DNA from: Lachnospiraceae bacterium
GTDB lineage: Bacteria > Bacillota > Clostridia > Lachnospirales > Lachnospiraceae
Direction of reading: 5' to 3'
DNA: 64,000 nucleotides
Assembly (NCBI GenBank): GCA_017940415.1
Contig: JAGAYR010000003.1
Coordinates: forward strand, 1 to 64,000
A model generated the notes under the pieces. It was given only the letters and a program-made list of their open reading frames with translations, did not search any database and had not been told where the DNA came from. This document shows positions 23,873 to 32,037 of the stretch, in pieces. Position 1 is the first letter of the stretch. Each line of letters starts with the position of its first letter. The position numbers and the translations under genes are program-made.

Positions 23873-26458
23873 CTAAGCAAAATCCTTTTCGCCGAGAATT
23901 ATCATATCTTCTATATCATACCGCTTTCCAAGCAGTATATCAAAGAAATGTGTGGCGGTTTTTTTCTCAACATGCTTTATGGCATCATCAACGATCTTCT
24001 TAACTTCCATAACGGTAACTGCATGATCGTTGGACTGTCTCAAAGAAATCTGGGTATGGAGCGCAAGCTCTCCCATCTCGTTGATAACATATTCACGCTC
24101 GCGCGCATACTTCTTGGCAAATGCAACCAGCTTCTTTTCGCTGAGTGCTTTTGCTTCCATATATGCGGGGAACATTTCGCAGAGAGTGGGATACATATCC
24201 ATAAACTTCTCTACGCTTCTCTTTCTGTCGGCCAGAATGACGATCATGCCCTGATTTTCTCTAAGAAGAGCATTCTCGAGTTTCTCTGCGGTCTCCTGAT
24301 TTATCGAAGTGATATCACTGATGATAAGTCCGCCGCCGTCAAGAAGTTTCATGGTGGCATCCATGCTCTTTCCGTTTAACTTCTCACCCTTGATACGGGC
24401 TACTTTTCCGGAAAGATTGTGATCGCTGTTTCTGACTTCCTTTAATATCCTGATGGCAAGGTTCTCGACATCGATTCCGTCATCACCCGCGATAATGGCA
24501 TTTCCGGTATAGGATGCCATGCTGAGTGAATCAAGAAGTACTGCGAGCTGGCGTTTTGCCGCCCTGCTCTGGATATAAGGTCCGAAGAGTTCTTTTTCCT
24601 CTTTGGTAAGGTCTCTTACGCTTTCATCCTCTCCGACGAGGCGGATCCTCTCCTGATTGTCACGAATGCGCTGTTTTGCAGCTTCGTCATCCGCTTCTTT
24701 CTCGGTAAGTTCCGCAATGGTGGTAACGGGGATGAGTCCGGTCTCAAGTCTTGCTTCGTCGGGAAGATCATCGAATTCGTTAACTCTTCCTTCGTAAATA
24801 GCCTGGCTTACTTCTTCCTCTTCATCGGATTCTCTCTCGAGTACCTCAAGAAGGGAATTTAAGATCTCTGTCTCGAAATGATCGAAAAGTTCTCCGGTCT
24901 GTTCCTTTACCTGCTCGTGGAATTCATCCTGAAGACTCTTTTCAAGTTCTGCCTGTCTGTTTTCCCACTCTTCAAGAACCTGTGCGATATTCATCTGACC
25001 GGTGATCTGTCTGGTGATCTCCTTATCATCGGGAAGTACCAGTTTGATCTGTCCGTCCTCACCCTGTGAAAGAGCGGAGGCAATGGACTCGGGAGGCTGA
25101 GCTGCTGCGGCTTCGCGGAAACGTATCATTCCTGTCTCAGACAACTGCTCGTAGCGGGACATATCCTTGGGATAGTATGTATTGATGCCCTCGTTCTCGG
25201 TTACGAGACGATCATCATTTTCCGAAACGGGCTCTTTTTCTTCCTGAGCCGCAAAAGCGGGATAATCTTCTATATTGGGAATGACTCTTGTATAGTCATC
25301 CTCCATCTCATCTTCCGTAGGAGCTGCGGATACGGCACCGGTCTCCGCAAAAACGGTCTCGGGTGCTTCGTCGGCAGGAATTTCGGATGTATCGTAGTCG
25401 TACTCTTTTTCGCTGGGCTCAGCGAATTCGGGATTATCAAGGCTTCCGGTATCGGGATCGATCATGGGAGCCATAAGGGTTCTGGTAACATCACTCTGCG
25501 AGGGCTCACCCACTACTTCCCTTACTGCGGAGGCAAGTGCCTTCTGAAGGTCGATAGTGTTGTACATTCCGACATCTACGGTCTTTACGCGTATCTCGGG
25601 CTCGGCAGGAATATCGATGGGTTTGAAGATTCTGGTCTCATCGGAGAGATTGACCTTCTCGAGTGCCATCTGGATCTGCGCGGGGTCATAAACAACCGTA
25701 TCTGTGGATACGGCATTGTTGATCTGAGAAAGTTCCTCGGTTGTGATCTCCCTCGTGGCACCTTCTTCTGCCTTGGGGATCTCACGGGTATCCGCGGTCA
25801 TCTCGTCCTTAGTGGGAACTTCTTCGGTCTGTTTAGCGGCTTTTTCTTCCTTCCAGTTATCGAAGATCTTCTGCTGCTCGGGATCGAGTTCTCTGTATTT
25901 TTTCTTAAGGAGCATTGCGGCATAGACGTATTTGCCGTCGCCGAATGCTGCGATAAGTTCATCGCATTCTCTTACGCAGTCGCTTTCCCTTCCGTCAAGG
26001 TAGTACTGATACGCAAGGGTATAGGCCCACTTTTCGGAATATTCCAGCTTCTTGAGGGTTTCCAGAGTCTCGATCTTCTGGGCCATCTCAACGTGAAGCA
26101 TCTGGTCGCGCATATATTTAAGCTTATAGACTCTGGAATCGTTTTCTCTTGCGATCCTCTCGAATTCGTTATAAGCGTAAACAGCCTGAACTATGTATTC
26201 TTTCTTGATGTAAAGCTTGCAGAGATAGTAGCAGATATTCCTGTTTTCGGGACTCTTTCTGTATGCAAGTCTGAGAAGGTCGATAGCGTCATCGTATCTC
26301 ATGACCTTTCTGTAGAGGTCACCTATACGTACAAGAGTCTCAACGGGTTTTTTCTCCCAATCGATGGTATCCGCTATTGCGGCAGCATCGAAATAGTTCT
26401 TTTCATCTATAAGATTGTTTATTTCCTGTAATTTTACTTTATATTCGTACTTATCCAC
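23873..26458 (-). CDS. TPR protein with C-terminal CbbX-like pseudo-AAA domain
   Basis: 861 residues from GTG 26458; the extension to 26647 crosses a promoter and is discarded. Residues 1-230 are tetratricopeptide-like helices (RIGDLYRKVMRYDDAIDLL). Residues 230-620 are acidic, low-complexity and probably disordered or coiled. The last 235 residues look like the AAA module of CbbX/SpoVK proteins: GMIVILADRKRSVEKFMDMY and LCEMFP match its sensor region. The P-loop position reads NAIIAGDDGIDVENLA with no GKT and the Walker B place reads GGLIISDITSI without DE, so it should not hydrolyse ATP. It precedes glgB by 22 bp. Probably a scaffold; the role is not known. Confidence 0.7.
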   Translation of the reverse strand: MDKYEYKVKLQEINNLIDEKNYFDAAAIADTIDWEKKPVETLVRIGDLYRKVMRYDDAIDLLRLAYRKSPENRNICYYLCKLYIKKEYIVQAVYAYNEFERIARENDSRVYKLKYMRDQMLHVEMAQKIETLETLKKLEYSEKWAYTLAYQYYLDGRESDCVRECDELIAAFGDGKYVYAAMLLKKKYRELDPEQQKIFDNWKEEKAAKQTEEVPTKDEMTADTREIPKAEEGATREITTEELSQINNAVSTDTVVYDPAQIQMALEKVNLSDETRIFKPIDIPAEPEIRVKTVDVGMYNTIDLQKALASAVREVVGEPSQSDVTRTLMAPMIDPDTGSLDNPEFAEPSEKEYDYDTSEIPADEAPETVFAETGAVSAAPTEDEMEDDYTRVIPNIEDYPAFAAQEEKEPVSENDDRLVTENEGINTYYPKDMSRYEQLSETGMIRFREAAAAQPPESIASALSQGEDGQIKLVLPDDKEITRQITGQMNIAQVLEEWENRQAELEKSLQDEFHEQVKEQTGELFDHFETEILNSLLEVLERESDEEEEVSQAIYEGRVNEFDDLPDEARLETGLIPVTTIAELTEKEADDEAAKQRIRDNQERIRLVGEDESVRDLTKEEKELFGPYIQSRAAKRQLAVLLDSLSMASYTGNAIIAGDDGIDVENLAIRILKEVRNSDHNLSGKVARIKGEKLNGKSMDATMKLLDGGGLIISDITSINQETAEKLENALLRENQGMIVILADRKRSVEKFMDMYPTLCEMFPAYMEAKALSEKKLVAFAKKYAREREYVINEMGELALHTQISLRQSNDHAVTVMEVKKIVDDAIKHVEKKTATHFFDILLGKRYDIEDMIILGEKDFA

Positions 26459-26516
26459 GGTTCCACCCCTATAAAGACAGAAATAAACCACAATATCTAT
26501 TAATCCAATCTTCGAA

Positions 26517-26546
26517 ATTGTACCATAACTAGTGTGATTATGTCTA
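26517..26546 (-). promoter_or_regulatory. Probable promoter of TPR/pseudo-AAA-glgB unit
   Basis: Minus-strand -35 TAGACA (26541-26546) and -10 TACAAT (26517-26522) with an 18-bp spacer, about 60 bp before GTG 26458. A moderate match to consensus. Confidence 0.45.
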
Positions 26547-26620
26547 TAACTCCGGGCATATTTTGTGTTTTTTCCACAATCCCGACACCAAATGTGGATA
26601 TGTATGAACATTATAAAATA

Positions 26621-26653
26621 AAAAAATACCGCCAAAGCCGGAGCCATGGCGGT
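26621..26653 (-). terminator. Terminator of rsmA
   Basis: ACCGCCA (26628-26634) pairs with TGGCGGT (26647-26653) around a GC-rich loop and is followed on the minus strand by ATTTTTTTATTTT. Lies about 30 bp past the rsmA stop. Confidence 0.75.
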
Positions 26654-26681
26654 TTTCTATGAGTTATGCACATAACGGTCA

Positions 26682-27536
26682 TTATACAAGAAGGTCTGAC
26701 AGGGCTGCAAACTGCTCCAGAGTCAGTGCTTCACCTCTTATCAAAGGATCGAGTCCCAGCTTTTCGAGAGCGCCTGATGTCTTTTCCCTGGATATTCTTG
26801 TATCCGGATTATTCTGAAGCGCATTCTGCAGGGTTTTTCTCCTCTGCATAAAGGATGCTTTGATGATCCTGAACATAAATGCGGGATCGGAGACTTTAAC
26901 GGGAGGTTCCTCGTAAAGATCCAGTTTAATGACGGAACTTCCGACGCCCGGCATGGGATAAAAGCACTCGGGGGGAACATCTATCATTATCTCGGGCTTT
27001 GAGTAGTACTGAACCGCTAGGGATAGTGCTCCGTAATCCTTAGATCCGGGTCCGGTCTGCATGCGCTCGGCAACCTCGGTCTGGACCATTACTGTAATGC
27101 TCCTATAATGTATCCCGCTTTCAAGAAGGGATGTGACGATGGGAGTAGTGATGTAATAGGGGAGATTCGCAACGATCTTAACGTCCTCACCGGGATATGT
27201 ATCCGCGATCTCCTTCATATCGGTCTTGAGGACATCCGCGCAGATAACCCTGGTATTGTCGAATCCTTCAAGAACTTCGTCCAAAACAGGGATCATCTGG
27301 CTATCTATCTCGATAGCGGTGACATGGGAGGCTTTTTCCGCAAGTCTCTTGGTCAGTGCACCCAGTCCGGGACCTATTTCCACAATATGATCCCTGTCAC
27401 ATACGCCCGCTGCCTCGACTATCTCATCGAGAACTCCGTCATCCGTAAGGAAATTCTGTCCGTATTTTTTTTGAGCTTTGATATCATGCTTTCGCACGAT
27501 ACTCATGGTGGTGCTTTTCTGATTGGAATTGGACAT
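26682..27536 (-). CDS. rsmA: 16S rRNA dimethyladenosine transferase RsmA (KsgA)
   Basis: 284 residues. It dimethylates two adjacent adenosines near the 3' end of 16S rRNA. SAM-binding motif I is HIVEIGPGLGALTKRL and the catalytic NLPYYITTPIV motif is in place (about residues 125-135). KKYGQNFLTD at the N-terminus and FMQRRKTLQNAL near the C-terminus are also family blocks. The start could be the internal ATG of MSIVRKH. It lies 3 bp after the aminotransferase, an unusual partner, so the Lrp-aminotransferase-rsmA order suggests one transcript. Confidence 0.95.
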   Translation of the reverse strand: MSNSNQKSTTMSIVRKHDIKAQKKYGQNFLTDDGVLDEIVEAAGVCDRDHIVEIGPGLGALTKRLAEKASHVTAIEIDSQMIPVLDEVLEGFDNTRVICADVLKTDMKEIADTYPGEDVKIVANLPYYITTPIVTSLLESGIHYRSITVMVQTEVAERMQTGPGSKDYGALSLAVQYYSKPEIMIDVPPECFYPMPGVGSSVIKLDLYEEPPVKVSDPAFMFRIIKASFMQRRKTLQNALQNNPDTRISREKTSGALEKLGLDPLIRGEALTLEQFAALSDLLV

Positions 27537-27539
27537 ATT

Positions 27540-28715
27540 TTATGCGTTCTTCTCGGCGCGCAGCTTTTCTACAAAATGCGCAAATCTCTTCATTGCCTCT
27601 TCAAGTCTCTCGAGTGAATATGCATAGGATATTCTCAGGTAGCCTTCTCCGCTGTCGCCAAATGCGGTTCCGGGAACGGCTGCAACCTTCTCCTCCTGAA
27701 GGAATCTGGTGGCGAACTCATCACTGGTCATGCCGAATTCCTTGATGCAGGGGAATACGTAAAATGCTCCGAAGGGCTCAAAGCATTCGATATTCATCTC
27801 TCTGAAAGCATTGAGAAGAAATCTTCTTCTCATGTTGTAGCTTTCTCTCATCCTTGCGATATCGGGATCACCGTTTTTGACTGCTTCAACCGCAGCATAC
27901 TGGCTGGTGGTGGGAGCGCACATGATGGCAAACTGATGGATCTTGGTCATCTGTGCAATGATATTCTTGGGGCCGCATGCGTAGCCAAGTCTCCATCCGG
28001 TCATGGCATAAGCCTTGGAGAAACCATTGATGAGAATGGTTCTCTCCTGCATTCCGGGAATGGTTGCGATGGATACATGCTTTCCCTTATATGTAAGCTC
28101 TCCGTAGATTTCATCGGATAATACGTAAAGGTCATGCTTAAGGATAACCTCCCTGATAGCCTCGAGATCACTCTTTTCCATGATGGCACCGGTAGGATTG
28201 TTGGGGAAGGGAAGCACCAGAATCTTGGTCTTATCGGTAACTGCCTCTTCGATCTCCCGGGCGGTAAGTCTGAACTCGTTTTCGGGCTTAAGATTTATGA
28301 TAACGGGCTTTGCACCTGCAAGAACTGCGCAGGGCTCGTATGATACGTAACTGGGCTGGGGAATGAGGACCTCATCTCCGGGATCGCACATTGCTCTGAG
28401 CGCAACATCGATACCCTCGGAACCTCCAACGGTAACCAGTATCTCACTGATGGGATCGTAATTTATATCCTGAGTACGCTTAAGATATGCTGCGATCTCA
28501 ACTCTGAGCTCTTTAAGACCGGCATTTGAGGTATAGAAGGTTCTGCCTTTTTCAAGAGCATAAATGCCCTCATCCCTTATATGCCAGGGGGTATCGAAGT
28601 CGGGTTCGCCTACGCCGAGTGAAATGGCGTCTTTCATCTCGCTTACGATATCAAAAAATTTTCTTATGCCCGAAGGCTTTATCTCAACGACTTTTTTTGC
28701 AAGAGGTTCTCTCAT
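27540..28715 (-). CDS. PLP-dependent class I/II aminotransferase
   Basis: 391 residues, fold type I. The pyridoxal lysine is in NGFSKAYAMTGWRLGY (about residue 236) and the conserved PNNPTGA and DEIYGELTY blocks are present, with a terminal LRISYAYS. The sequence belongs to the I-alpha group that includes aspartate, alanine and aromatic aminotransferases; the true substrate cannot be told. Its start overlaps the Lrp-family gene stop by four bases (ATGA), which suggests that the regulator controls it in response to an amino acid. Confidence 0.9.
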   Translation of the reverse strand: MREPLAKKVVEIKPSGIRKFFDIVSEMKDAISLGVGEPDFDTPWHIRDEGIYALEKGRTFYTSNAGLKELRVEIAAYLKRTQDINYDPISEILVTVGGSEGIDVALRAMCDPGDEVLIPQPSYVSYEPCAVLAGAKPVIINLKPENEFRLTAREIEEAVTDKTKILVLPFPNNPTGAIMEKSDLEAIREVILKHDLYVLSDEIYGELTYKGKHVSIATIPGMQERTILINGFSKAYAMTGWRLGYACGPKNIIAQMTKIHQFAIMCAPTTSQYAAVEAVKNGDPDIARMRESYNMRRRFLLNAFREMNIECFEPFGAFYVFPCIKEFGMTSDEFATRFLQEEKVAAVPGTAFGDSGEGYLRISYAYSLERLEEAMKRFAHFVEKLRAEKNA

Positions 28716-29200
28716 GGTGTAACAATCTCCCTCGTATCTTCTTTTTTCTTACCAAGTATGGTTCCGTGATCTTTATATTTCTTGAGTATAAAGTGAGTCG
28801 CGGTTCCGGTTACGGTCTCAAGTGCGGAAAGCTTTTCGGTTACGAATCCTGATACTTCCTTAAGGGTCTTTCCTTCAAGGATGACCATCAGATCATATCC
28901 GCCGGCCATAAGGTATACACTCTCAACCTCGGGATAGTTATAGATACGCTCCGCGATGTTGTCAAAGCCCTGTCCTCTCTGGGGAGTTACCTTTACTTCG
29001 ATAAGTGCGGTAACCTTTTCGGTGGAAACATTGTCCCAGTTAACCATGGTGTGGTAACCGCAAATGGTTCCTTCATCTTCAAGAGTCTTGAGTTCATTTA
29101 TCGCCGCTTCTTCGGAAACCCCTAAAAGTACCGCCAGTTCTTTGGTGTTCATGCGGCTGTTTTTTTCCATGATGCGAAGCAGTTCTTCTCTGAATTCCAT
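28712..29200 (-). CDS. Lrp/AsnC family transcriptional regulator
   Basis: 162 residues. The N-terminal helix-turn-helix (SRMNTKELAVLLGVSEEAAI) is followed by the ligand-binding RAM domain (VTALIEVKVTPQRGQGFDNI, AGGYDLMVILEGKTL). Lrp-type proteins sense amino acids and form octamers. It is translationally coupled to the aminotransferase gene, so local control of that gene is likely. A poorly conserved 20-residue tail ends it. Start ATG 29200 has AGGAGG 6 bp upstream. Confidence 0.92.
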   Translation of the reverse strand: MEFREELLRIMEKNSRMNTKELAVLLGVSEEAAINELKTLEDEGTICGYHTMVNWDNVSTEKVTALIEVKVTPQRGQGFDNIAERIYNYPEVESVYLMAGGYDLMVILEGKTLKEVSGFVTEKLSALETVTGTATHFILKKYKDHGTILGKKKEDTREIVTP

Positions 29201-29233
29201 TTTGTCCTCCTGATCCCATAAGGGTATGAAAAA

Positions 29234-29707
29234 TTAATCTGTACCGGGTCTGTTCATGCAGGATACATCCTCACCGTTAATGAGGAGTTTGTCCCGTCCC
29301 GGTATTATCTCACCTATCCGGACATGTCCTTCCGGATAAGGATAAGTGCTTATCTGTACTTCGAGATCCGCAGACTCAAGCTCATATATGTTAAGCCCGA
29401 GAGCTTCACAGATCTCTACCGCTTCCTGGTGAAGGGGAATATCACGGACATTCACCGTAAAGCCGTGCTTTTTTTCTCCTATATCCCAGAGAAGTTTATG
29501 TATGCTCTCTGTTTTCACTGACGAAGCATACCCGGAAAGGGTCTTCTCTGCCCATTTTGTAAGCCTGTTCCAAACATCCTCACGGATTCCTTCGGGACAG
29601 CCGCATGAGCTCAAACAGCTTTCCGCCGCTCCGTATGATCCGGCAAATCCGGATACCGTAATATCAAAAGAGGCGCAAGCAGATGCTGCGCCATTTACAT
29701 TATTCAT
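29234..29707 (-). CDS. Shrunken PurM/HypE-like (AIR synthase-related) protein
   Basis: 157 residues. The N-terminal 55 residues show no relation I know. From about residue 70 the sequence runs like the C-terminal half of AIR-synthase-related/HypE-like proteins: IHKLLWDIGEKKHGFTVNV, RDIPLHQEAVEICEALGLN and YELES, then GEIIPGRDKLLINGEDVS. The N-terminal ATP-binding domain and the glycine-rich loop are absent and the middle is shortened. Start ATG 29707 has GGAGGG 8 bp upstream, so it is translated. It may be a relic or a domain with a new job. It ends 33 bp before the Lrp gene. Confidence 0.6.
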   Translation of the reverse strand: MNNVNGAASACASFDITVSGFAGSYGAAESCLSSCGCPEGIREDVWNRLTKWAEKTLSGYASSVKTESIHKLLWDIGEKKHGFTVNVRDIPLHQEAVEICEALGLNIYELESADLEVQISTYPYPEGHVRIGEIIPGRDKLLINGEDVSCMNRPGTD

Positions 29708-29740
29708 TCCGTATACCCTCCGGCGCCCTCACTGATTGAA

Positions 29741-29848
29741 TCAGCCAAAGGCAGATGCTATAATCGGAACTATCATTGCAATGGCCAAAAGTATGACTAT
29801 GGCCGCCGCGAGGATTCTTTTATTTTTACGACTGTGAAAATTCATCAT
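29741..29848 (-). CDS. Small single-helix membrane protein
   Basis: 35 residues: a basic N-terminus (HSRKNKR) followed by one hydrophobic helix (ILAAAIVILLAMAMIVPIIA) and a short tail. The frame is intact with two tandem ATGs but no strong ribosome binding site is visible. It lies 33 bp before the PurM-like gene and diverges from the gene at 29892 with 43 bp between them. The composition is that of real small membrane proteins. Expression is not certain. Confidence 0.45.
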   Translation of the reverse strand: MMNFHSRKNKRILAAAIVILLAIAMIVPIIASAFG

Positions 29849-29891
29849 ATCGGATTACCCTTTATAAACGTATATCGGGGACTATTATAGT

Positions 29892-30494
29892 ATGAAGTAT
29901 CCTGTTTTTGCAAGTTTCATAATCTTCATCCTTATCGTCAGACACAATATCAGACGAAGCAGAAGGATTGAAGAAGGGAGCGAGAAAGCTTTTTGGGAAA
30001 GAGAGCGTAAAGCCAATGAAGTCCGCAGAAAGCCTCTCGATGATCTCGTATACGTAAAGCCCGATATGTCTTCTTTTCCCACAGATGTGATGGCAGATGA
30101 TCCCGAGATTACGGAATGCCGTGAGCTTATCGTTGAACTGGCAAATGAAAAGATCGTTAATCTGACCGGTTACACCAACACGGATCTTAAGCTCAAATAC
30201 GGCGTCGCCAATTTAAGGCTCCTTACCGAATACGATGACAGGTATACCCTTCTGGTCCAGACCATCCAGAAATGGGCGGACAGGTTATGGGAAAACGGAT
30301 ATACCAAGGAAGCAATCCCTCTTCTGGAAGAGCAGGTAAGGATACATGCCGATATCACTCCCGCATACAGAAAGCTTGCGGTCTATTACCGGGACAACAA
30401 TGAACCGGAAAAGATTGAAGGTCTGAAAAAAACTGCGGAAACACTTAATTCATCCAGCAAGAACGTCATCCTAAGATCGCTGAACGAAATCTGA
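29892..30494 (+). CDS. Membrane-anchored protein with TPR-like helices
   Basis: 200 residues, one of the few plus-strand genes. A single N-terminal hydrophobic segment (VFASFIIFILIVRH, residues 5-18) anchors it. A highly charged linker follows, and the C-terminal 90 residues hold helix-pair repeats typical of tetratricopeptide proteins (YTKEAIPLLEEQVRIHADIT and AYRKLAVYYRDNNEPEKIEG). No enzyme domain is seen. Its stop at 30494 directly abuts the galK stop at 30495, so the two converging genes share no intergenic DNA and any terminator must lie inside them. Confidence 0.7.
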   Translation: MKYPVFASFIIFILIVRHNIRRSRRIEEGSEKAFWERERKANEVRRKPLDDLVYVKPDMSSFPTDVMADDPEITECRELIVELANEKIVNLTGYTNTDLKLKYGVANLRLLTEYDDRYTLLVQTIQKWADRLWENGYTKEAIPLLEEQVRIHADITPAYRKLAVYYRDNNEPEKIEGLKKTAETLNSSSKNVILRSLNEI

Positions 30495-31679
30495 TCAGAT
30501 CTCAGCAGGGCCGTCTCCGATATCAACAACATAGAAATCTGCGGCATAGCCTATCTTATTCAGATATTCTTCACCGACTGTCTTAATGAACTCATCCACG
30601 GATGATTCTTTAACGATGTTTACGGTACATCCGCCGAAGCCCGCACCGGTCATTCTGGCTCCGATGACTCCGGGAACCTTTCTTGCGGAATCCACAAGTG
30701 TATCAAGCTCTATACCGGTTACCTCATAATCATCCCTGAGTGATTCGTGGGATGCGTTCATGAGCTGTCCGAATACTTTGATGTCTCCGCGCTTAAGTGC
30801 CTCTACCGCGGAAACGGTTCTTCTGTTTTCATAAACGGCATGTCTTGCTCTTCTGATCCTTACTTCATCCTTGATCAGAGATTCAAACTTGCCGAAGGTT
30901 GCCTCATCGAGATCTCCGAGGGTTTTAACATCAAGGAATTCCCTTATCTCGGAAAGGGCCTTCTCACACTCCGCACGTCTTTCATTGTACTTGGAATCGC
31001 CAAGTCCCCTCTTTTTGTTGGAACAGACGATAACAAGCTTGGAATCGTGAAGGTCAACGGGAGCATATTCATACTGAAGGGTTGCGGTATCGAGGAAGAT
31101 GGCATTATCCTTCTTGCCCATAGCAATGGCAAACTGATCCATGATTCCGCAGTTTACACCGTTGTATTTATTTTCAGAATACTGTCCGATGAGAGCGATA
31201 TCCTGATTGGAGATACCGTCAAATCCGTACATTTCCCTCAGGAAATATCCGGTAAGGACTTCAACGGATGCAGAGGATGAAAGTCCCGATCCGTTAGGAA
31301 TATTTCCGTAGAGGACAAGGTCAAATCCCTTATCGACTTTATATCCCTTTTCTCCGAAAGCCCAGATCATTCCCTTCGGATATGCAATCCAGTCCTTATC
31401 TTCAAGGGGCTTAAGCTCATCCAGTGATGAGGTAATGACGCCCTTATCTTCAAAGTTCATGGAATAAAAACGAAGCTGTCTGTCATCTCTCATGCGGACA
31501 GCTCCGTATGTTCCTATCGTAAGAGCACAGGGAAATACATGTCCGCCGTTATAATCGGTATGTTCACCTATAAGATTGACTCTTCCGGGTGCAAAGAAAA
31601 CCCTTACCCCGTCTTTCGAACCATACTTCTCGGCAAATACGTCCAGTATTCTTTTTTTTACTTCCTGTGCGCTTTCCAT
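30495..31679 (-). CDS. galK: Galactokinase
   Basis: 394 residues. It phosphorylates galactose at C1 as the first step of the Leloir pathway. The galactose motif GRVNLIGEHTDYNGGHVFP is near residue 35, the GHMP ATP-binding motif is PNGSGLSSSASVEVL (about residue 130), the catalytic base lies in NCGIMDQFAIAMGK, and the third motif is GARMTGAGFGGCTVNIV. It is the last gene of the metY-ybjQ-galK group, 16 bp after the YbjQ gene. GalT and GalE are not in the window. Confidence 0.95.
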   Translation of the reverse strand: MESAQEVKKRILDVFAEKYGSKDGVRVFFAPGRVNLIGEHTDYNGGHVFPCALTIGTYGAVRMRDDRQLRFYSMNFEDKGVITSSLDELKPLEDKDWIAYPKGMIWAFGEKGYKVDKGFDLVLYGNIPNGSGLSSSASVEVLTGYFLREMYGFDGISNQDIALIGQYSENKYNGVNCGIMDQFAIAMGKKDNAIFLDTATLQYEYAPVDLHDSKLVIVCSNKKRGLGDSKYNERRAECEKALSEIREFLDVKTLGDLDEATFGKFESLIKDEVRIRRARHAVYENRRTVSAVEALKRGDIKVFGQLMNASHESLRDDYEVTGIELDTLVDSARKVPGVIGARMTGAGFGGCTVNIVKESSVDEFIKTVGEEYLNKIGYAADFYVVDIGDGPAEI

Positions 31680-31695
31680 ATTTATACCCCGTATA

Positions 31696-32016
31696 TTACT
31701 GAATAACTACAGCTGTTCCGCTTGCTGTTACCATAAGCATTCCGTTATCGGTTCCGAGTACCTCATAATCGATATCGACGCCGACTACGGCATTTGCCCC
31801 CATCTGAGCAGCTCTCTGCTGCATCTCCGCAACAGCCTGCTGCCTTGCTTGTATAAGCTCATCTTCATAAGTTGCGGAACGTCCTCCGAAGAAATTGGAA
31901 AGTCCTGCAACCATATCCTTGATCACATTTACACCGGCTATAACTTCGCCGAATACTATGCCTTTATATTCAACGATCTTGCATCCTTCTACGCTGGGAG
32001 TTGTGGTTACTATCAT
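31696..32016 (-). CDS. YbjQ family (UPF0145) protein
   Basis: 106 residues. It matches the YbjQ/UPF0145 family over its full length: [19 protein letters not shown] at the start, [19 protein letters not shown] in the middle, and [16 protein letters not shown] before the end. The family forms small pentameric assemblies of unknown function. The gene sits between metY (21 bp) and galK (16 bp) and is likely co-transcribed with them. Nothing in the surroundings tells what it does here. Confidence 0.9.
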   Translation of the reverse strand: MIVTTTPSVEGCKIVEYKGIVFGEVIAGVNVIKDMVAGLSNFFGGRSATYEDELIQARQQAVAEMQQRAAQMGANAVVGVDIDYEVLGTDNGMLMVTASGTAVVIQ

Positions 32017-32037
32017 AATGGTTCTCCTTTCGAACGA

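Noticed and set aside
26459-26647. Extension of the TPR gene to 26647
   Set aside because: It covers the rsmA terminator and a likely promoter and encodes an unlike, Cys/His-rich sequence; GTG 26458 is a better start.
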